DNA of 64,000 nucleotides. Source: Lingula anatina. Its lineage: Eukaryota > Brachiopoda > Lingulata > Lingulida > Lingulidae. Positions 1-14,200 of the stretch are shown here, one piece after another (within the stretch, counting starts at the first letter, position 1; each line of letters opens with the position of its first letter). Both the position numbers and the translations under genes were made by a program. The stretch lies in NCBI RefSeq assembly GCF_001039355.2, contig NW_019775569.1:315197-379196 (forward strand), read 5' to 3'. The notes beneath the pieces were generated by a model. The model was not told the origin of the DNA and did not search any database. It worked only from the letters and a program-made list of their open reading frames with translations.

Positions 1-270
1 ATAACTGATAGGTAACTGATAACCATAATTTGGTCAATACATAATTTATATTACTTTCATTATTAGCCAGATTACCATTATGATTGTCTTGTCAACTGGT
101 GAATTCAAAATTGTAAAATTTCATTTGGTATTGCCATAAATAAAATCTGGCTTGACTGACCAAGTATCAATCAATCTATACACCATTTGTCATTTATGTC
201 CTCAGTTCTCGGACAGGAAGAGAGACGGAAACGTTTTGCCGAAAATAACCAGCGCCTCAATGTTACTCAC

Positions 271-2174
271 AAAGACTTTGCCCACTTTAGTCCCGGCTGT
301 GGCATTGTCAGGAATGCTGAAGTTGAAGCTGCTCTGGTTAAATGTGGGAATGTTATCATTGTAGTCCAACACTGTCACAGTCAGGGTGGTGGAATTGCTC
401 TGAAACAAACAGGTCAGCTACATCATTTTTCCTTTCCTTTTTTTACACAAGGTTGTAATAAGCTTCAACCTATGCATACATCTGCCCAACTTTCAGTAAA
501 GATTGCCAAACTAACTTTGATCTATTCATAACTTACATGCAGCCATCAAGATGCACACAGGTGAAAATGTTGATGACAATCATTTATTAATTTAAGAAAA
601 GGACGAAGATAAGAATTTACTTTAGTCACTTCAATGGTAACTTCAAGTTTGTTGGTGACAAAATTTAGGTATATGAGATCTACGAGATCTCCTAACAGCC
701 ATTTGCTGTGTGTACTTACAAACTTCCCATCTGTGACATTCAAGGTAAGATCATGTGTGTCCTTGTTTTCTCTATCTAACTGTTTCCTCAGTATTACTCT
801 TCCACTGGAAAAGGCATAAGTCATCAATACTAATTAATGTTATCAACAGAGTAATAAAATATCAATAGTCTTAAAGAAGAAAATCCTCGGGCTAGCTTAA
901 GGATTTGAGAAGGAACTATTTTGATGACCGTGTGTGTATATTTACTGAAAGATTAAATAGGTGCAGTAAATCAATATTTGTGATAGTTAAGTTATCTGTG
1001 TGTACTGGCTTTGAATGTGAACAACAAGACAATAGAGGTCACTATGTGACCAAGACAAGATGGAATTTTGTTCCAAGACTGCAGATATACCTTTTTGAAT
1101 CTATCCCAAACAGGCCATCATCATTTCCAGTCTGAATGCCATACGTTAGGGATTTCCCATCATTTTCATCAGCATCTGCAGCCTAGAAAAAGGCAAAATT
1201 TNCATTTGCTGTGTGTACTTACAAACTTCCCATCTGTGACATTCAAGGTAAGATCATGTGTGTCCTTGTTTTCTCTATCTAACTGTTTCCTCAGTATTAC
1301 TCTTCCACTGGAAAAGGCATAAGTCATCAATACTAATTAATGTTATCAACAGAGTAATAAAATATCAATAGTCTTAAAGAAGAAAATCCTCGGGCTAACT
1401 TAAAGATTTGAGAAGGAACTATTTTGATGACCGTGTGTGTATATTTACTGAAAGATTAAATAGGTGCAGTAAATCAATATTTGTGATAGTTAAGTTATCT
1501 GTGTGTACTGGCTTTGAATGTAAACAACAAGACAATAGAGGTCACTATGTGACCAAGACAAGATGGAATTTTGTTCCAAGACTGCAGATATACCTTTTTG
1601 AATCTATCCCAAACAGGCCATCATCATTTCCAGTCTGAATGCCATACGTTAGGGATTTCCCATCATTTTCATCAGCATCTGCAGCCTAGAAAAAGGCAAA
1701 ATTTTCCATAAAGAAGTAAAAAATATCACATCAAACTGAACGCTGCAGCAGTAATTGTTACAAATCATACATATACAGTCACCATTAACAGTGAACAGAA
1801 CTAAACTATCCTTTCAGGTTAGATCATAAAAATAAAATGCATTCTGCCTTAAGCCATAAATTCCTTACCTAGATGCAACACATCAGCGTTTTGGTAACAC
1901 TAAAATCTAATATGGCAAACTTGTAGTGGCACCTACCTGTACTTGTATTAACTAAGTATTCACTGGCACTGCCTCAGATATGGCACCTACCTGTACTTGT
2001 ATTAACAAAGTATTCACTGGCACTGCCTCAGATATGGCACCTACCTGTACTTGTATTAACAAAGTATTCACTGGCACTGCCTCAGATATATTCACAGTGT
2101 ACGGTGCATTCAGGAACCCTGGCGGGTGGTTATTGACATCTTTGACCCAGATGTACACCAGAGTTGTCGCGGAC
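271..2174 (-). CDS. Cadherin-repeat gene, most 3' exons in window (partial)
   Basis: Minus-strand exons, in transcription order: 2045-2174, 1592-1683, about 1223-1307, 1091-1182, 720-804 and 271-399. Each is bounded by AG acceptor and GT donor, and the phases agree (2/0, 0/2, 2/0, 0/0). The protein shows calcium-binding cadherin signatures: a KDVNNHPPGF linker, then ADADENDG, a GIDSKSG turn, KQLDREN (the DRE motif), and a final DYNDNIPTF linker opening another EC repeat. EC repeats stack as rigid extracellular rods and mediate Ca-dependent adhesion. The middle exon pair occurs twice because of the duplication around the single N at 1202, and probably exists once in the real gene. The gene continues beyond base 1; no transmembrane segment is visible. 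The large multi-EC architecture fits the CDH23/PCDH15/CDHR class of cadherin-related proteins, but I cannot assign the ortholog. Confidence 0.85.
700..1704. repeat. 503-bp near-identical direct duplication around a single N
   Basis: Bases 700-1201 recur almost unchanged at 1203-1704, with the only intervening base an N at 1202. The sequence left of the N (ending ggcaaaattt) reappears at the end of the downstream copy. That is the pattern of two overlapping contig ends placed side by side rather than merged. The duplicated piece carries two cadherin exons. The visible differences are a few single-base changes, for example gaatgtgaac versus gaatgtaaac. Confidence 0.85.
1927..2088 (-). repeat. 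54-bp tandem repeat x3 spanning a cadherin exon end and splice donor
   Basis: Three head-to-tail 54-bp units (1927-1980, 1981-2034, 2035-2088). On the minus strand each unit contains the last 15 codons of the cadherin exon (ISEAVPVNTLLIQVQ) followed by its GTAGGT donor. The exon therefore has three candidate donors, giving left ends 2045, 1991 or 1937. Because 54 is a multiple of three, reading through stays in frame and adds 18 residues per unit. The unit farthest downstream carries a T change that creates an in-frame TAG, so only the first or second donor gives an open product. Confidence 0.9.
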
Positions 2175-2626
2175 CTGTAGGAGTATTGAACATCAAAGCT
2201 TAATCATTAAAGAATATTTAAAACTACTGGGAGATTGATTTCACATGTGTAGTACATAATATAGTAAATATATTGTAGGGTGGTAAACGTCTTATATATG
2301 AACTGCAGGTGATATTTTAGGATTTGGTTCTAAATTAAATATTCAATATATTTAAAAGTACAGGTAAATTATTTCAAAAACTGTCAACCTCACAACACAT
2401 TTGATAAACCTCTTAAATGCTTGTGTTCCTATTTTCCAAAATCTTTATAGATACAATGAAGTGATACAAATGTATCATTTTTTTCTTGCACAGCAAATCA
2501 AAAGAAGAAATTATAATTTTTTGTACGTGGAAAAAAAAAAAAAAAAAAAAAAACATGGGTTTGCCATTAGCAAAATATAGTAAAGATGGATGGAGAATAA
2601 ACCACAAACTTGTTTGGCCCACTCAC

Positions 2627-5600
2627 CTTCTTTGAGAAATGACAGCTGCCTGATCCATGGCTTCCACTGCTAACACATACTGTGTCTTAAGAGGCAGAGT
2701 GGCCAGGCTGCCCCGAACCGAGATCTCACCACTGTCTTCATCTATACTGAATAGACTTCCACCACCAGAGGGCGATTGCATAGAGTATTTTACCTCCCCA
2801 TTTTTACCATCATCCGGATCAGAGGCTTCAACCTGAATGATGCATAAAACTTAACTTCCGCCCTCTATAAAACTGACTACTTACACAGAGATGTTTATAA
2901 ATTGAGAACTGTTTTAAAAAGTGCCCAAAACTTTGGAAGTACTAAAAAAAGGTTACAGTTTACACAAATGTATACATCAACTCCTACCATGTAAGTGCAC
3001 AAAGCTTTCACAAGATAAACAGAACCAATGGTCTGAGCACAACACACTGCCTCTACATACAAGTATCAATCGACTGCACTGCCATCTATATTCAAGCCCT
3101 TGAACCCTACCTTGCCTACAGTGGTGCTCAGAGTTGCTGTCTCATTGATGTGGAAGGTGTAGCTGATGTTTGTAAAAACAGGGCTGTTGTCATTGACATC
3201 AGTCAACGTCACTGTGACTAGAGAGGGACTACTCTGGTACATCTCAGTAGTCTGTGTCTCCTTAGCATACACCTGGGCAAAACAAGATGGCAAATTTGAG
3301 TTCACTTTGAACTTTTCGCATTTTACACAATACTGAAGCTTAGTACCTAATATAAAGCCTTTGGTCACACCGTGCCCTTCCTCACTGTATGTTATTATCA
3401 GCTTGAGCACAATTTACCAAGGGATCAGTGATCATTATCAATAGACTACACAGATTAATTTACAGTTACTCGAATGAAAAGGTCAAACAAAACAACAGTT
3501 TTATTAAATTAAGTATGAACAGCCCCGTAGTCAACAATTAAAAAAAAAAATCGATATTTGTTTCCTTTTTTTTTTTTTTTTTTTTGAAAAAGTGTTACTT
3601 TTTACCCCCTTAGTTGACCCAACTTGAGAAAAGGCATAGAACCACAGTGGACCTTTTAAGATAATAAGAGCAGTTCTTTTGAACCACCTACCTGCCCTGT
3701 CTCCCCCTCCCACTTATAGCCTGTAATCTGCAATCCATCATTCATCACTTATTGCAAAAATAAGTCCATGGGAACTAGCTTCCTTGTGTACTCCTAACAA
3801 TATTCAGGGGTCTTTTTGAAAGTTTGATCATAAATTTAAACTTCTAAAATAATATAATTCTTATTCTGAAAAAAAAAATCCCCAGCAATGAATTTAACCA
3901 TAAACTTACCTCCATGGTGAATGTGCCTTCATTTTCTCTGTTCAAGGCACTGCTATTTTTCACATATATCAGTCCAGTGCTGTTATCTATGGCAAAGACA
4001 TTCTTTGTGTCATTTAAGACAAACTCAAAGGCTGAGAATTCAGGCTGCAAAACATGAAATATTCACAAAATGAAAAATTTTTACTTAGCTTCCTTATAGG
4101 CTTCACACAGGTAGCACAGCATTTACAGGTTATCTGCAGTTTGTGCTGAACAAAATTTTGAATTAAAAAAAAACGAAATTGTTTAATGTCAATAATTGGG
4201 GAGACTTAAGAATAATATACGAAGTTTGTACCAAAAAGTTGTGGAAGAAAAATAAGATTTTAAGAAAAAGTAATGTACATATGATGTCCTTCAAAGAAAA
4301 TTAATGATAAATACATTGCATCACCATCATTCCTCTTTTAAAAACTGGGATTCTGCATTCAATGAAAAACCATTTGCATTATTTTAACCAAAATCATTTG
4401 CATTATCTAAACAAACATTATCACCTTAGACGTCTACCAATAAATTGTCTTAAGTTCCAAACCACACTCCAGCACTTGCTCTACCAACTTACAGACATAT
4501 CTCCATCTGTGGCTGACACCAGTACCACTGGCGCCCCCTTGGCCGTGTTCTCTGGTACACTGGCAGTATATTCCTTCTTACTCATGACAGGCGGATTGTC
4601 ATTGGTGTCATTCACTACGACACGCACTGTGGCTACTGCAGTCCTAGTGGTTGGCTTGTCCACTTGGTATGCCTAAATACAACAGGAAACTAAGATGTCA
4701 AAGCTACATACCAATATGCTTATTCCAACATGTGTGAAAATTTGAACTACGGTACCATAAACAGTGTATAAGCTGTAAGATCCCAACCAAGACTTTGACA
4801 CACTTCCTACTGTACTTAAAATACTTCCTTAATATGTAGTTTTATTATAAATTAGTAATCCTAAGTTGATTATTATAACATAAATGTTGCTCTGAAGCAT
4901 TACACATAAAATCTAACATTATCACGAATGTTATCCATTTGCTGAATAATTGTCAATTTAAAAGTATAAAAAATTTCCCATCCTATCACAAAATAAACAC
5001 ATTTAAACTTTTTTACAAAATATATTTTTTTACTTTTCAAAGAAAAAAGATATATTCCATGAAGTATGTTCTTCTTCACTACATATACCTTCAACTGTAT
5101 TGTTACTGCATCTATCTGTTCTCTGTCAAGTGCTTGCACCACCCGGAGTACCCCAGATTCATTGTTCACTTGGAAGTAGCTTTCATACTTTGGCGGATAA
5201 ACTGAAACATATATCCCATTTATATGGAGTGCCACTCAAACATTAGTTAGTTTGTCAATTTTGATGCAAAAATACATTATGCTTCACAGCAAAGTCAACA
5301 CCAAATTTTAATTATGCACAGTCAACAGTTAAAGGGATAATAACTCTTTGTATGATATCTTTATTTCACAATAAAACAACTCATAGAAATATAATATGTT
5401 CTGTTTTACCACAAAAACAGCAGTTATAACTATTATTCTGATATCTGAACTTGTCTTCAGATCACGTAACTTCCATTGATGGCTGTACTCTGTTATAATC
5501 GCTTAAGAGATTTTAACAAAAAAACCAACCTTTTTAGAAAAAAAACCAGGGACTAACTTTGAATGTAAAAATGGATTCATTAACCACTGGCAAGTATGGG

Positions 5601-8600
5601 AAAATTGTTGTTTACTCCAGGAAAATTCATTTTTGGCCAAAACGAAGAGTTATTATCCCTTTAAGTTAAACAAGGATATTGGGAATATCTAACTAGCAAA
5701 AAGCCCATTAGTGTTCAAATTCACACATTAATATGTGCCAGAATGAGAAAAATCAAAATATCACAAAAAATTCTATAAATTTAAGAAAAAAAAAAAACAA
5801 TCAAGCTGGGTTTTCTAATTAATCATGCACTACAGGTCACAGATATTTAGAAAATGTGACTAGAAAAGGTCTTCAGGCCTATGGAAGTTCAAAGTCACGA
5901 TGCTAATACATGAAAAATGAATATCTCACAAAAAATATATACATATAATAAATGAAAATAAAATAAAATAATAATAATAATAATAATAAAAATAATAATA
6001 ATAATTGCATATTTTCAAGATAAGTAATCCTATCAATAATCAGAATGGTTTCCGACTTCATCCTGTATTTTGGTAATATTGATCAATTCTGTAAGTATGA
6101 AGACAACTGGTCTATCAGTTTTCCATTGCACAGCAACGATGGTGACAACAAGGACAGATGCAGGTATCGATTATGTGTCTGTTCAGAAAAACAGTGAGAG
6201 GTATTTTGCCAAGAAAATAAAATCATCTTTAACTGATATACAGCTATCCCCAAAAGTCTCCCTTTTGTGGACCAAATTATAACAGCCTTAAAAGACCGCA
6301 GGCAAAGTTGCACAATGTTATCAAGCCAGTGAAAAGTTTCAACTGCATATATGATTCACAGAAAACTCAAAATGAAAAACTCAAACTTTACAACAACAAA
6401 AAAAGTCACTTTTGATGTTTTATCAAAGAAATCTAAATCCAACTTATCTTTCAAAGCAATTTTCACAACTCAATTGAATGCCATATTATGTGAAAGTATT
6501 TCAGTGCACTTTGAATTAAACAAGTTCACCAATTAATGAAGGGTCAATGATACTGATATACTTGAAAATTAAAATACCAACAATTATAATGATTTTTATA
6601 AAGTTCAATTTATAAAGTTTGGTAAAAAATATACCAATATCAGCTGTCATTTATATTTTTAGAATAGTTTTTTATTCTGATTTTATACACTGTAAGGATC
6701 ACAACATGCATCACACTTTGGAAATCTTTCATCTCCACATACCTGAAGAAATCTCATACATAACAGTTTGGTTGATACCCAGATCAGCATCATAAGCATG
6801 GATTGGTGGATGCACAGACAATGGAACAGAAGTTCTCTGTTAAAAAAAGAAACATCCCATATCAGGCTAAATATAAAGATACATCCAGTACTTTAACTAC
6901 CAACAGAAGTTTTTACTTTGCTTATGTCACCATGCATCACCAAAAATATATATATACAAAATATGAAATATTTAATCCTATGACAATAGCTATAAGTAAA
7001 AGTCTATATGCATGTAGTATAGTTGTTGGAGATAAGTCTGATTATTGACTTTAACGGATCCTAAATATTGACACCTTTTAATATTTCTATTTCTGCATTC
7101 AAATAATGCTAATTAAATCCATTCAATTCATTTTTCATAACATAAGACATGTGCCACTTATTCTATGTTATAATAATCATATTTTGAACATGAATAACAA
7201 TCACACTTGGAAGTGTAGATATCTCCAACTCACATTTTCAAGTGCACTTAGTTCATAAAAATCCTTTTCAAAAACTGGGTTCAAGTCGTCTTCATCAATC
7301 ACATTCACAACAAGTGTGGTGTTTGCTGATAAGGTTGGGGTGCCATAATCCTGTTAGAATATGGGAAATTAATACTATTTGAAAGCTGACAGAAATGAAT
7401 TTGTCAAACAAACAAACAAACAAACAAACAAAAAAAAACATCCATGTAACCCTTAAATCCAAATTAAATCAGACAATTTAAATATTATAATAAACTACCC
7501 AAAGGCCTTCAAATGTTAAAAAATCTTGTAAAACTTTGCTAATAAAAATAATAACATTTTATTACAGATTAAATCTTCATTAAAAAGGTTATGATAAATT
7601 GTGAAATACATACTAATGCCCAAATAATAAGAGTAAAAGTTCTTATATCATTATCATAATCCAGTTGCTTATTGAGCACTATATTTCCATCAGCAGCAGC
7701 TCCTCCTGTTCTAAAATAATCATCCCCATTCTGTGAATAAAAAAGAGAGAAACTATTAAGGCAATGAATAATGATCACTTTGCTGGTGTTGACTTTTTAC
7801 ATAGTTCTATTAAAACACGTAATTTAAGGCAGCTATTTCAAAAGAATACAATGACCACTGTCATTCTTTGCTAGTTGGTGCTAGNNNNNNNNNNNNNNNN
7901 NNNNNNNNNGGGGCATAACTAGAATGTAATTTAAATTTAAATAGCCAACCAAATTCTCATGATATCTTTGTGTGTGTCTCAATAACAAATCAAAGAAGCT
8001 GCATGAGTAAGGAGGATGCTGTTATAAAAGCAAAATAAGAGAAAAAACAGAATATATATATATCGAAATTACCGTCAAAATGCCATCCATTTTTGTGGAA
8101 TTCCGACCCTACCTCTTTTTAGGAACAGTTTGCTTATTTGAATGGCTTATTGAAGCAGGAAAAACAACTACTGCAAGAAGATATTATAAACAGAATGTGC
8201 AAATGGTTATTAAAATAAAAATTTATTTGAAGTCACTGAAAAATGATCACAAAATTGCCGTAACTAACATAACATGCCGTGTCCCAGTCCAATGAAAAAT
8301 TCATCTAATCCTATCTTTACGTATCAAAACTCTTCAATCGTCCAAAGTAGTATGTTGGTTAGTTTGTGTCACGAAGTCCATGCTAATTTCAGTTTTCTTA
8401 GGAATTTCACATTTCTTGCTGAACAAGGTTGAATTTTCCTCAAGGTGTCCCATGTAACAATACGCTGAAACTTCAGAGATCAATTTTTATCAGACGACTT
8501 TAAAGTGCCGCATGAAAATTATACATCGATAGCGATCTGCTTCCATACCCACTATTTGATGACACCTTGGACACAAATCGCGTCTTTTGCACACTGAAAA

Positions 8601-10365
8601 TTCAACTCAAACTGGCACGTGCCCCATTCTAATAACATGTAATGCAGGGACGCTGTCGAGGTCGGATGCAGGGCACTGGTGTAATTCCCTTGATTTGACC
8701 GCCACAGGACTGTTTATAGAGATCTTTGTATGAAGGTGAGCAATAATGAGTTTCATTTCATTTTTCTTCAATTGTTTCAACACAGATCTCTTTATGCGTA
8801 TTGATTGATTCTTACCATTCGACAGAACTTTTGTTTTCGTCTGTGTTTCATGGTAATGCAATGACACCTTATTCATGTTCTCATAGTAACATGGTGACAC
8901 CTTATTCATGTTCTCTTGTTCTCAAAAACTCAATTATTGATACTGAATGACATTTTTTAGTTTTGTTTTAAATTAAGATGCTACACTGTATTCAGTGCAT
9001 TTAAAATTTGACCGTCTGTAAAAAAACAACAATAATGGATTTCTCGCAACACTGATATTACAGAGACCCAATGAAGCACCGAAAATCTTAGGTTTCCCAT
9101 TGTTCGTTATCAGTAAACAGATTCCTTGTATGATTTTTTTCAGAATCCTAAGAGTGGATGCCTTGGTACAGCACAGAGCAGATATCACCACAGTTGTCAG
9201 AAAGAATGTTATAATACTGAACTTTGTGTTACATTGAATTTCATTTTGTTAAAATTTATATTTAACTAAACTTTGTGTTAAAGTAATAAAGAATAATAAT
9301 AATTCTGAAAAAAAAACTGCACTCTGGAACAATCTTTAGATCAACTTTGTTCAGTAAGTGTGCCATGTAACAGAGTTACAGTAAACAAAATGTGTGCATT
9401 ATTCCTCTGTGTTTGTCAATTCCAATTTAAAAGCATGTGAGAGTGATGCTCCCCTCATGATTGAAGTGTGTGTGGATAATAGCAAAAATATTGTTATTAT
9501 TTACATATAAAAAAGTGTTTGTTCCCGCATCACTTACGTTACTGTGTCCCACATATTCATCATTTTATTCATTATGAAATGCAGATTGAATTCTTCAAAA
9601 CAAGTTATAAATAGCATTGAGACAACACCCCCTTATGATTTAAACTAAAATTTAAAAAACATTCCATTAGACTTTCATTAGTTTGTGCCAAATTTATCTC
9701 CCAGTGTAGCATGTCTTGGATTTGGTGGGTATAGCTGTTCAACTCTGTGTGCCTTAACAAGGGCATCTGCTGTTTCCCTTTTTATGAAATGATAAACTGT
9801 GATGGTGTAGCTATCACATCGCAAAATTACAGCTTCCCAGAGAAAATTAAAAATTTTTGGCCAAATTCAAATTTTTGTAATCACTAGCAAAGAATGACAT
9901 ACTAGCAAAGAACATCATGACTATTCAAAACCAACTTCTTTGTAAAATTTTCCAATAACTTACTGTAATGTTATATTCTTTAATATCATCTTCACCCACA
10001 TCAGCGTCCTCTGCTTTGCCTTTGAAAGTAAAAACCACACTGTCCACCATTTGTAGCTGTATAAAAAAAAAGGAAGTTTCAATTAAAATGGAACCTTACA
10101 CAAATTCCACCTTACAAATAAGAAAATCTAAATGCATCCCATAAGCTGCTAAAATTGCAAAACCCAAATGATTGTCTTTAAAATTTATGTAACATGAGGG
10201 CAAAAGCCATCTATAAAGATTTTTGGGTTGATAAGAAAGATGACAAAAAAGTGCTTTGTAATTTCACATCAAGCTCACCTCAGACACATTTGCATAGAAG
10301 ACTGGTTGTGTAAAACTGGGTGGGTTGTCATTAACATTTCCTATTGTGAACTTCAATAATGCTTC
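2627..10365 (-). CDS. Cadherin-repeat gene, ten-exon block 1
   Basis: Ten exons in transcription order: 10279-10365, 9964-10056, 7614-7730, 7234-7350, 6743-6836, 5089-5201, 4493-4672, 3910-4044, 3111-3272 and 2627-2832. All have consensus splice edges, and phases are compatible throughout, ending in phase 2, which matches exon 2045-2174. The block encodes about four EC repeats. Linker motifs seen in order are NVNDNPPSF, a degenerate DEDDLNPVF, NDTNDNPPVM and DVNDNSPVF; internal motifs include QLDYDND, AYDADLG, ALDREQ, SATDGD, ALNREN and ASDPDDG. Loss of acidic residues in the second linker suggests one Ca-poor, more flexible joint. The first exon needs a preceding exon ending in phase 0, but the nearest upstream exon in this assembly (11222-11427) ends in phase 2. 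Either an exon is missing or the join at 10881 is artificial. Confidence 0.87.
6020..6205 (+). repeat. Decayed HINE/pearl-like fragment in a cadherin intron
   Basis: An element fragment with the same internal wording as the array at 21.0-21.9 kb: a stretch ending attctgtaagtatgaagaca, then actggtctatcagtttt, then the end module gacagatgcaggt and a partial tgtctgttcag arm of the terminal hairpin. The corresponding intron of block 2 has a shorter version (14318-14410), so the copies differ by internal deletion. Confidence 0.5.
7859..9898. mobile_element. TIR-bounded insertion in cadherin intron (block 1)
   Basis: The left edge reads tgtcattctttgctagt (7859) and the right edge is its reverse complement actagcaaagaatgaca (ending 9898). 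The roughly 2-kb insert contains the 25-N gap 7885-7909 and no recognisable transposase. It lies in the intron between the second and third block-1 exons, and block 2 lacks it. I see a non-autonomous DNA transposon as the likeliest origin; the superfamily cannot be named. Confidence 0.55.
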
Positions 10366-11221
10366 CTGAAATAAATTTACAACTAGAGAGCAAAGTTGGA
10401 AAAGAGTCAGACAACAAACAGCAAAAAAAAAAGTTACATAAAAAATAAATAAATAAAATATCTTCAAATGAATAATTTTTGGATAAATATCCTAGGCCTG
10501 GTTACACCAACGGGTCATAATGAAGGTGTAGCAGTTATGCTGGAGTTCCTTCATTGCAATAGGGAAATCAAACTAGGTCCAAAAACCATTTACATAAACA
10601 TTAGTTGCATACAATTTGTCCACACCTACACATGTACAGTAATTATGCCAATTTTTTTTTTTTTTTTTTTTTGGTTCCAGAATTATAGAATAATTTCAGT
10701 TTTAGCATCTAATGGCTGCTTTTCACATAAAAATGCACCACAAACAATTTTCCACTTCCTGTGTTATCTCTGAGAGTGCATGGTGAAGATGCTAATGATG
10801 ATGATGGACATAGGTTAAGGTTATATGTACATAGACAATGTGTCTATATATAATAAACTAGAGGATCAGAGAGGCGATACNGTTTTAGGATTTGGTTCTA
10901 AATTAAATATTCAATATATTTAAAAGTACAGGTAAATTATTTCAAAAACTGTCAACCTCACAACACATTTGATAAACCTCTTAAATGCTTGTGTTCCTAT
11001 TTTCCAAAATATTTATTGATACAATGAAGTGCTATTGTTACAATGAAGTGATACAAATATATCATTTTTTTCTTGCACAGCAAATTAAAAGAAGAAATTA
11101 TAATTTTTTGTACGTGAAAAAAAAAAAAAAACAGGGAGGGGAAATTATCATGGGTTTGACATTAGCAAAATATAGTAAAGATGGACGGAGAATAAACCAC
11201 AACCTTGTTTGGCCCTCTCAC

Positions 11222-14200
11222 CTTCTTTGAGAAATGACAGCTGCCTGATCCGTTGCTTCCACTGCTAACACATACTGTGTCTTAAGAGGCAGAGTGGCCA
11301 GGCTGCCCTGAACCGAGATCTCACCACTGTCTTTATCTATACTGAATAGACTTCCACCACCAGAGGGCGATTGCATAGAGTATTTTACCTCCCCATTTTT
11401 ACCATCATCTGGATCAGAGGCGTTAACCTAAATGATGCATAAAACTTAACTTCCGCCCTCTATAAAACTGACTACTTACACAATGATGTTTATAAATTGA
11501 GAAATGTTTTAAAAAGTGCCCAAAACTTTGGAAGTACTAAAAAAAAGGTTACAGTTTACACAAATGTATACATCAACTCCTGCCTTGTAAATGCACAAAA
11601 CTTTCATAAGACAGAACCAATGGTCTGAACATAACACACTGCCTCTACATACTAGTATCAATCGACTGCACTGCCATCTATATTCAAGCCCTTGAACCCT
11701 ACCTTGCCTACAGTGGTGCTCAGAGTTGCTGTCTCATTGATGTGGAAGGTGTAGCTGATGTTTGTAAAAACAGGGCTGTTGTCATTGACATCAGTCAATG
11801 TCACTGTGACTAAAGAGGGACTACTCTGGTACATCTCAGTAGTCTGTGTCTCCTTAGCGTACACCTGGGCAAAACAAGATGGCAAATTTGATCGTACAGT
11901 AACTATGATCTTCACTTTGAACTTTTCGCATTTTACACAATACTGAAGCTTAGTACCTAATATAAAGCCTTTGGTCACACCGTGCCCTTCCTCACTGTAT
12001 GTTATTATCAGCTTGAGCACTATTTACCAAGGGATCAGTAATAGTGATCATTATCAATAGACTACACAGATTAATTTACAGTAACTCGAATGAAAAGGTC
12101 AAACAAAACAACAGTTTTATTAAATTAAGTATGAACAGCCCCATAGTCAACAATTAAAAAAAATCAATGTTTGTTTGCTTGTTGTTTTTTTTTTTTTTTT
12201 TGAAAAAGTGTTACTTTTTACCCCCTTAGTCGACCCAACTTGAGAAAAGGCATAGAACCACAGTGGACCTTTTAAGATAATAAGAGCAGTTCTTTTGAAC
12301 CACATACCTGCCCTGTCTCCCCCTCCCACTTATAGCCTGTAATCTGCAATCCATCATTCATCACTTATTGCAAAAATAAGTCCATGGGAACTAGCTTTCT
12401 TGTGTACTCCTAACAATATTCAGGGGTCTTTTTTAAAGTTTGATCATAAATTTAAACTTCTAAAATAATATAATTCTTATTCTGAAAAAAAAATCCCCAG
12501 CAATGAATTTAACCATAAACTTACCTCCATGGTGAATGTGTCTTCATTTTCTCTGTTCAAGGCACTGCTATTTTTCACATATATCAGTCCAGTGCTGTTA
12601 TCTATGGCAAAGGCATTCTTTGTGTCATTTAAGACAAACTCAAAGGCTGAGAATGCAGGCTGCAAAACATGAAATATTCACAAAATGAAAAATTTTTACT
12701 AAGCTTCGTAATAGGCTTCACACAGGTAGCACAACATTTACAGGTTATCTGCAGTTTGTGCTGAACAAAATTTTGAATTTAAAAAAAACAAAATTGTTTA
12801 ATGTCAAAAATTGGGGAAACTTAAGAATAATATACGAAGTTTGTACCAAAAAAATTGTGAAAGAAAAATAAGCTTTTAAGAAAAAGTAATGTACATATGA
12901 TGTCCTTCAAAGAAAATTAATGATAAATACATTGCATCACCATCATTCCTCTTTTAAAAACTGGGATTCTGCATTCAATGAAAAACCATTTGCATTATTT
13001 TAACCAAAATCATTTGCATTATTTAAACGAACATTATCACCTTAGATGTCTACCAATAAATTGTCTTAAGCTCTAAACCACACTCCAGCACTCGCTCTAC
13101 CAACTTACAGACATATCTCCATCTGTGGCTGACACCAGTACCACTGGCGCCCCCTTGGCCGTGTTCTCTGGTACACTGGCAGCATATTCCTTCCTACTCA
13201 TGACTGGCAGATTGTCATTGGTATCGTTCACTACAACACGAACTGTGGCTTCTGCAGTCTTAGTGGTTGGCTTGTCCACTTGGTATGCCTAAATACAACA
13301 GGAAAACAAAGATGTCAAAGCTACATACCAATATGCTTATTCCAACATGTGTGAAAATTTGAACTACGGTACCATAAACAGTGTATAAGCTGTAAGATCC
13401 CAACCAAGACTTTGACACACTTCCTACTGTACTTAAAATACTTCCTTATGTAGTTTTATTATAAATTAGTAATCATAAGTTGATTATTATAATATAAATG
13501 TTGCTCTGATACATTACACATAAAAACTAACATTATCACGAATGTTATCCAATTGCTGAATAATTGTCAATTTAAAAGTATAAAAAATTTCCCATCCTAT
13601 CACAAAATAAACACATTTAAACTTTTTTTACAAAATATATTTTTTACTTTTCAAAAAAAAAAAAAAGATATATTCCATGGAGTATGTTCTTCTTCACTAC
13701 ATATACCTTCAACTGTATTGTTACTGCATCTATCTGTTCTCTGTCAAGTTTTTGCACCACCTGGAGTACCCCGGATTCATTGTTCACTTGGAAGTAGCTT
13801 TCATACTTTGGCGGATAAACTGAAACAAATATCCCATTTATATGGAGTGCCACTCAAACATTCAGTCATATTTATGAAAAAATACATAAAGCAAGGCAGC
13901 TAAACTGTCAAATGTATAAACAAAAAACAGAAAATAATTGTTCACAAAATAGGTTATTTTGTCAATTTTGATGCAATGATACATTATGCTTCAAAGCAAA
14001 GTTAACAGCAAACTTTAATAATGCATAGTCAACAGCTAAGTTAAACAAGGATGTTGGGAATATCTAACTAGCAAAAAGCCCATTAGTGTTCAAATTCACA
14101 CATTAATATATGCCAGAATGAGAAAAATTAAAAATTTCACAAAAAATTTTATAAATTCAAGAAAAAAACACAATCAAGCTGGTTTTTCTAATTAATCATG

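Noticed and set aside
905-1638. Two 76-codon plus-strand frames in tandem
   Set aside because: They are shadows overlapping minus-strand cadherin exons, and are duplicated only because the 503-bp segment is duplicated.
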